64,000 nt of DNA, from NCBI RefSeq assembly GCF_963966145.1, contig NC_091049.1:28086001-28150000 (forward strand), in the 5' to 3' direction. Each line of letters starts with the position of its first letter. Position 1 is the first letter of the stretch. The position numbers and the translations under genes were made by a program. The DNA is from Tenebrio molitor (Eukaryota > Arthropoda > Insecta > Coleoptera > Tenebrionidae). Below, piece after piece: positions 58,452 through 64,000 of the stretch. Below the pieces are notes generated by a model, which ran no database searches, was not told the origin of the DNA, and saw nothing but the letters and a program-made list of their open reading frames with translations.

Positions 58452-59641
58452 ATGAAGAACGTACTTCTGGTACAACCCACTCCGGAACAGCAGATCCACA
58501 TCCGGAAAACTTTCAACGAGGATGAAAACACCAGAGATCAGGCTCTCGACACCATCAAGAACTGGTTGCGCAAGCAACCCCATCTTCCAGACACTTGGGG
58601 TGGGTATAGATTCTAGCAGAAAGCTGTCAGGTTGGCAAAATAACAGTACCGTGGTTCTTCAGAGCTAGTTGAATCACAAAATAGAAGATTTTGTCAGAAA
58701 GAAGAAGATTTTTCAGTTTCAAATGAATGTAATTGTGAATTGATTGTCCAACCTTCTGCTTTCTGATTGTGTTGACACCTCCCACAGATTGACAATTCTG
58801 CCAAACAGACGAACATCGTCTTTTGATCTTCCTCAAAGGCTGTCACTTCTCCTTGGAGTTGTGCAAGAAAAAACTCGACATGTACTTCACGGTACGAACC
58901 CACATCCCCGAGTTCTTCTCCCATCGCGACATCACCAGCCCGGACCTCCAAAAAGTCCTCAGCATAATGTAGGTACCACCGAATAACAGTACCACTTGTA
59001 CAACCTCAACTTCTTGCAGGGACGGCGCCGTGCTGCCCGGGTTGACCCCCGACTTCGCCCGCGTGTCCGTCTGCAGAGCCAGCAAGCAGGATTTCGACAC
59101 CCCCAACATGGCAGATGTAATCAAAGTAACCTTCATGATCGGAGACATTCGAATGGGGATGGAGGAAACAGGAGTCGCTTACGATATCTACATCGTAGAT
59201 GTGGGATTCCCCCTGGCCAAACACTTCTTCAATGTGAATCCGCTGGTTTTCAAGAAAATGTTCGTCTGCATCCAGGAAGCGTACCCCGTTATAATCAAAC
59301 AAATCCACATCGTAAACGCCTCCTCTTTTATTTATACTGCGATCAACACTGTCAAACCCTTCTTGGGTGAGACGCTCAGCAAGACGATTCACGTCCACAT
59401 GGGCGTAGAGACGCTGTACGATTTCGTACCGAAGGAGATACTCCCGGAGGAGTACGGAGGAACTGCCGGGAAGTTAGTGGATTTTAAGCGGCAGTGGCTG
59501 AAGAAACTGGAAGAGAGTAGAGCTTGGTTCAAACAGGAGGAGAGTGTCAAGGCTGATGAAACGAAGAGGGTGCAGCAAGATATAAATTATAATGCGGTGT
59601 TTGGGATGGAGGGGAGCTTTAGGAAATTAAGTGTTGACTAA
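58452..59641 (+). CDS. CRAL-TRIO lipid-transfer protein, alpha-tocopherol transfer protein-like (309 aa)
   Basis: Soluble carrier of small hydrophobic ligands (retinoids, tocopherols or other lipids), expected in the cytosol. Inferred exons: 58452-58599, 58809-58968, 59020-59641 (148, 160, 622 bases; 310 codons with stop). Exon 2 opens after ccaaacag, which restores the frame DEHRLLIFLKGCHFSLELCKK; the earlier acceptor at ctcccacag would give a stop. CRAL-TRIO N-terminal helical domain spans ~1-95 (KNWLRKQPHLPDTW, KKLDMYFTVRTHIPEFF). The lipid-binding domain follows at ~105-260: IGDIRMGMEETGVAYDIYIVD, IKQIHIVNASSFIYTAINTVKPFL, HVHMGVETLYDFVPKEILPEEYGG. The last block is the standard family ending with the LPEEYGG motif. 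Normal length. No signal peptide. Lone plus-strand gene here; ligand not known. Confidence 0.93.
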
Positions 59642-59906
59642 GAGAGCTTCTAAGTACTTTGATGATTGCTGCATGAGTGATAAAAGATTTTAGAAAAATT
59701 TGTAATTAAGTTTAGTCTTGCCAATTTATAATCGTTTTAATTTCAACTCCATCTCTTTGCATTTATGATCATCATATAGGTAATTCTTTAGGGTAAATTT
59801 TGATAAAAATAGTACTAATACATTTTGTAAAAAAAAAATTGTTGTATGATAAAGTAAATTGAAGATAACAATTTGATTCCTGAAATAAGACATTTTTCAT
59901 TACGAT

Positions 59907-61056
59907 CTATTTCCCGGCAAATTGTATCATGATAATGATAACAGTACTGACAGTACTCAAAATGCTGAGAACCGTAGACTTCTGCAACAAAAAAAAATTC
60001 GCAGCTGAGAAGCTAGGCAAATTCTCGGTCACAAAATTGCTAAACTCGTACAGTTCTTGCTTCTCTTCTCGAGTACCACTTTTATAGCACCACCTTAACT
60101 GGTACGTCAGCGGTACAATCTTCTCTGCCTCTTGTACCACCCGATCGCACATGAAAATCACAATTACTGTCATAACCTGCAAAGCGAACAAGTAGTTTTG
60201 ACAAGATTCCTCCAAAACAACTGACCAGAGTTAACGACAAGCTTGCAGCCACCACAACAAGCAAGTGGAAACCTGTCGTGTTAAATATGGCGTAGCTGAC
60301 GTGGTTCAAAATCTGGAAGGTGGTGTGGAGGATGATGAAGAAAATCGGCCAACCGAAGAGGTCGTTGAAGATGTTTACGGTTCGCTTGAGGAGACACAAA
60401 GCGTACTCAGTTTTCTTCAAATTGAAAAGGAGTGGGTCATACACTGAGAAGAAATCAGTTCTCAGTTTTTGTCTGTATTGGAGGAGTGTGGTCAACAACA
60501 CGTTGACTTCTTGGTACTTCTCCAAAATCATTTTCAAGAGAATGGCCAAGACGTACTTGTAGAAAAATTGAATGTAGTGTTCTATTTGTCGTACTGCGTG
60601 TTGTTGGAAGTAGAGTGTGTTGCTAATTCTGTACCAAAATCCTACAGCATAGAAGGTCACGGTAAAATAAACTGCGTGAGCTGCGACAACTCCGCCATAT
60701 CGAGTAAATCTGCTTTCGCAGCTCTTGCGTACTCCAGTCAGGTTCTCCACAACTCTCAAATTGTCCAGCAACTCTGACCATTGCTCTCTTTTCCAAAAAC
60801 TGACAACTACGATCACGCAGAAGTGGAATCCAAAAAAGGAAAAGTCGGTCAAGTAGGATATTATGGTCCTGATATGTATGAAGTGCATGTAGAAGCGTTT
60901 GCTCTGTAGCGAGGCCAGCGAAGCCAAAGTCAGCACTGAAAATACAACAACTGAGTAGATCTTGCTTGTGGATTGTTTTTCGGGGTCTGTAGACGAAGGC
61001 GTCAACGCTAGAATCTTCCCAAAAGTGAAAAACAGCTGCAAGAGCTTGAAACTCAT
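59907..61056 (-). CDS. Gr13: gustatory receptor (about 366 aa)
   Basis: Exons 61056-60226 and 60176-59907 (831 and 270 bases), phase-0 intron after LSLTL with a GTCAGT donor. Start MSFKLLQLFFTFGKILALTP, chosen by homology; the frame is open 18 codons further. Exon 2: VMTVIVIFMCDRVVQEAEKI, then SFSAANFFLLQKSTVLSILS and a last helix ending VIIIMIQFAGK, with the QF pair kept. Divergent from the main array but the same family and same intron position. Only 177 bp downstream of the ABCC-E stop, on the same strand. Taste-neuron membrane receptor by family; ligand unknown. Confidence 0.88.
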
Positions 61057-61221
61057 TGTGGCCGAGAAAACTGTCTGAATTGAACAAAAATATGTTATTT
61101 GTGACGTCAATCACGCATGAATTACTTATTAGGGGCGTGGAGGACACGTCCGGGCGATCAAGATTTGATTTGTTTTGTTCGAGGAAGGAAAACATAACAA
61201 ATAAGACACGGCCGTGGGTAA

Positions 61222-61230
61222 AAGATTTAT
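61222..61230 (-). terminator. Polyadenylation signal of ABCC-E
   Basis: AATAAA on the minus strand within a few bases of the predicted ABCC-E stop codon. Supports the short last exon as the true gene end, and means transcription should stop before Gr13, whose start is 177 bp further on. Confidence 0.5.
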
Positions 61231-61232
61231 TG

Positions 61233-64000
61233 TTAAAATTGACGTAAAGATCTTTGGGCGAAACTCTGCAAAGAAAACAGTTAGAAGATGCGCGACCAGA
61301 ACCTACTTGTACCTTCTTGGCAGTTTCCCTAAGACCGTCCGCAACTTCCTTTCCAGTTTGTTGGACCAGTTTGCACAAAACTCCGCTGTCGTTGGAGAGA
61401 AGCGTGTACGGATGGTCAAACTCCGCCACGCTCCCGTCCTCCATCACCAGAATCTTGTCGCAGTCCATGACGGTGTGCAGCCTGTGCGCTATGGTCAACA
61501 CCGTGCACCCGCGGAACTTCCTCCTGATGGTACCTTGGATCAGTTCGTCGGTCTGCGGGTCCACGTTGGCAGTAGCTTCGTCCAAAACGAGAATCTTGTT
61601 CATCCGGACCACCGCTCTGGCCAGGCACAAGAGTTGGCGTTGTCCCACGCTGAAATTCACTCCTCCTTCTGACACTTTGCTCGAGAGACCGGACGGGAGA
61701 TCTGCGACCACGCTCTTCAGCTCGACCTCATCCAACGCCTCCCACAGCTGCGGGTCTTGGTACTCGTCGAAAGGGTCCAGATTGTACCTGATGGTACCCG
61801 AGAAGAGGACCGGTTCCTGTGGGATGATGGAAATCTTCGCACGCAGACTCTCGAGTGTCAGGGTTTTGGTGTTGACTCCGTCGATGAAGAGGTCGCCTGC
61901 GACCGGAGCCAACCGGAAGAACACTGACACCAGGGAGGACTTGCCAGCACCGGTACGACCCACAATTCCTATTTTCTCCCCAGAACTGATCTCGAAGGAG
62001 AGGTGCTTGAGGACGTAGGGGTCTAGAGGGGAGTACCGCAGGGACACGTCTTTGAAGAGGATTTTCCCGTGTGTTGGCCACTGCGGTACTACTCTATCGC
62101 CAGTGTTTGGTTCAGCTTTCAGGTTAGAGTACTCGACCACGCGCTCCACAGAAGTCATCTGATTTTCCAGCTGCCCTGATTGTTTCATCCCCCATTGTAA
62201 CAACCCAGTCATCATTATAGACTGAGTGATAGAGAGACCCACACTGGCACCATAATTCTCTACAAAACAACAAAAACAATCTTGATTCAACCACAACGAG
62301 AGTGGTACTCACCGGAACCAATAAATAGAAAGCTAAGAGTCACTATGCCGAGGTACACCACACAAGTGAAGTCCAACCAGAATCCGAAGGCACCGTCACA
62401 GGCTACAAACATGTAAAAGGAAGAACTGTGAAGGTCTTGGTACTTGTCGAACTCAGCTTTGAGGTTGGTCTGAGCTTTGAAGGCTCTGATGGTCGCTAGA
62501 CCCTCAAGCGAGCTGGTAATGTGGGAGTAGATGGGGCTGCGAGCTGAAAGTGTGGAGTAGTACCATTGTCGAAGACTTGGGAGTACTCACTTATTCCTTC
62601 TATCCGTTTCAGGTTGCGACTACTCGCCAAAAAAATTATTCTGTAGTAGTAAAACAACGCGAACATCACAACTGTCGGGATGAGGATCCAAGGGTTGATG
62701 ATCGAGATGATGACGGTGATCGCGACCACGTTTAAGGCAATCTCGATGGTGTCCATCAGCGACAAAGGAAGACTCTCGTCGATCAACCCAATATCTCTGG
62801 AGAATCGATTCAAGATTCGCCCAGAAGGGTTGGTATTGAAGAACCTCATGGGTGAACGAACAATCTTGGTGAACATCTTGTTGTGAAGATTTGTAGACGT
62901 GATCATACAGAACCGGAAGAACAACAAAGAACATGTCAGAGCGATCATGACAAGGAACACGACAAGGCCACTGTAAAGGTACAAACACGAGTCGGAAGAG
63001 AGGGTACCAACATCAGTGTCATTTCTCTCCTGCTCCAGATTCACCCAGAATGACAAAAAGTAATCGGTACCATTTCCGGACAATTGTACCATAACGTGTA
63101 ACAAAATCATAACAACAGAGACAACTACGGTACCACCAGCTTGAAAATAATCTCGGTACACTTGATTCGACACAACTCCGTCTCCTTGACTCTCCTTGAC
63201 TGCGACAGGTTCATTTTCTACTTCTTCGTCGACGACCACTTCATCTTTAGCTTTGTCCACAGTTTCATCCGACCCTTGACTCTCCAACAACTTCAAAAAC
63301 TCGTTGTCCGACTCTTTCAACTCTTGGTAACTTCCGCTCGTGGTGAGTTTACCGTTTTCCATCAAGTGAATGACATCTGCACCTCCCAGATACTGGAGTT
63401 GATGGGTAACTAGTACCGTGGACTTGTTCCGTAAGTAGTACTTGATGCAGTTGTCGAACAGTTGTTTTCCAACGTGTGCGTCAACAGCTGACAAAGGGTC
63501 GTCCAGTAGATACAAATCTGCGTCTTTGTACACAGCTCTGGCAAGATTGATTCTAGCTTTTTGGCCTCCACTCAACATCACTCCCCTCTCCCCCACGAGA
63601 GTTCTGTCACCGAAGGGGAGTACCGCGAAGTCGTGTTCCAGCGCACACGCTCTCACTATTTCGTCGTACTTGTGCTTGTCCAGGGCCTCTCCGAAGAGGA
63701 TGTTGTCTCTGACGCTACCACCGAAGAGCCAGGGTTGCTGAGAGGCGTAAGAAATGGACCCCCCGACTTGGAGGGAGCCTTGGAGTAGCGGGATTTCCTT
63801 GAGAATGACCTGAAGAAGAGTGGATTTGCCACTACCGACAGGACCAACCACAGCAGCAAGTTGCTTCGGCTTTATTGACAAGGTTACGTCAGTGAGAGTG
63901 TTCTCGGGAGATGATTTGTCCCACTTGACGCAAATCTTGTCCATGGTGATGCCAAAACCAGGAGAATTTAAGTCAACCGTGAGTTCTGGTTTTGTGAGGA
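61233..64000 (-). CDS. ABCC-E: MRP4-like ABC transporter, C-terminal part (runs off right edge)
   Basis: Short-form ABCC exporter; the N-terminal part (most of TMD1) is outside. Inferred exons: beyond 64000 to 62591, 62543-62313, 62259-61307, 61265-61233. NBD1: Walker A GPVGSGKST, LSGGQKARINLARAV, LYLLDDPLSAVD. TMD2 follows, with FLSFWVNLEQERNDT. NBD2: Walker A GRTGAGKSS, IPQEP, signature FSVGQRQL, Walker B ILVLDEATANVD, IAHRLHTV. Unlike A-D, which end inside the large last exon, this gene needs one more small exon: a donor after GLRETAKKVQ joins to SFAQRSLRQF and a stop. An AATAAA lies right behind that stop. Without this splice the frame would run ~220 codons into Gr13 antisense-free DNA with no homology. 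The 231-base exon is the same size as in B-D. Substrate unknown. Confidence 0.88.

Noticed and set aside
58744..58986. 80-codon frame in the CRAL-TRIO gene using the ctcccacag acceptor
   Set aside because: It runs in the wrong frame relative to the LIFLKGC motif; the acceptor at 58808 restores the family sequence.

Overview
The window is nuclear DNA of an insect, most probably a beetle. The genes have short GT-AG introns (many 45-60 bp), and the gene content is clustered short-form ABCC transporters (MRP4 / lethal(2)03659 type) mixed with a tandem family of gustatory receptors (Gr, 7tm_7 type). Intergenic DNA is AT-rich and full of small inverted-repeat transposons, an RTE-like LINE and tRNA-type SINEs. 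Expansions of ABCC and Gr genes are known in tenebrionid beetles such as Tribolium. The genus cannot be fixed from the sequence alone.

Left part (1-13.7 kb): three closely related ABCC genes. ABCC-A (minus) runs off the left edge. ABCC-B (minus, 6853-2841) and ABCC-C (plus, 9668-13682) are complete and stand head to head across a 2.8 kb spacer that holds a decayed ABCC fragment and a MITE. Their seven-exon structures match exon by exon.

Middle part (13.7-52 kb): a gustatory receptor array. Gr1-Gr3 (minus), Gr4 (plus), Gr7 and Gr8 (minus), Gr9 (minus) with a broken plus-strand partner (Gr5 pseudogene), Gr10 (minus) with an intact plus-strand partner (Gr6), then Gr11 and Gr12 (minus). All have two coding exons with a phase-0 intron in front of the last ~90-107 codons. 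Gr9+Gr5 and Gr10+Gr6 are two copies of one recent segmental duplication. Between the receptors lie recognisable crumbs of an ABCC gene (exon 5, exon 6 and intron 6), so the array seems to have grown by duplicating a mixed ABCC-Gr unit. The spacers carry many transposons, some nested: an intact 1000-codon RTE-like LINE sits inside a mariner-like element (41.8-46.4 kb), and one MITE sits inside another (46.9-47.7 kb).

Right part (52-64 kb): ABCC-D (minus, complete, 56283-52255), a foldback element and a Tc1/mariner transposase relic, a CRAL-TRIO lipid-transfer gene (plus, 58452-59641), Gr13 (minus, 61056-59907), and ABCC-E (minus), which runs off the right edge and ends only 177 bp from Gr13.

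Functional reading: the ABCC proteins should be ATP-driven exporters of amphipathic anions and conjugates, and the Gr proteins should be ligand-gated taste channels. The physical mixture is best explained by shared duplication history; a shared function is not shown by the sequence. Exon borders were placed by hand from splice consensus, reading frame and paralogue comparison.
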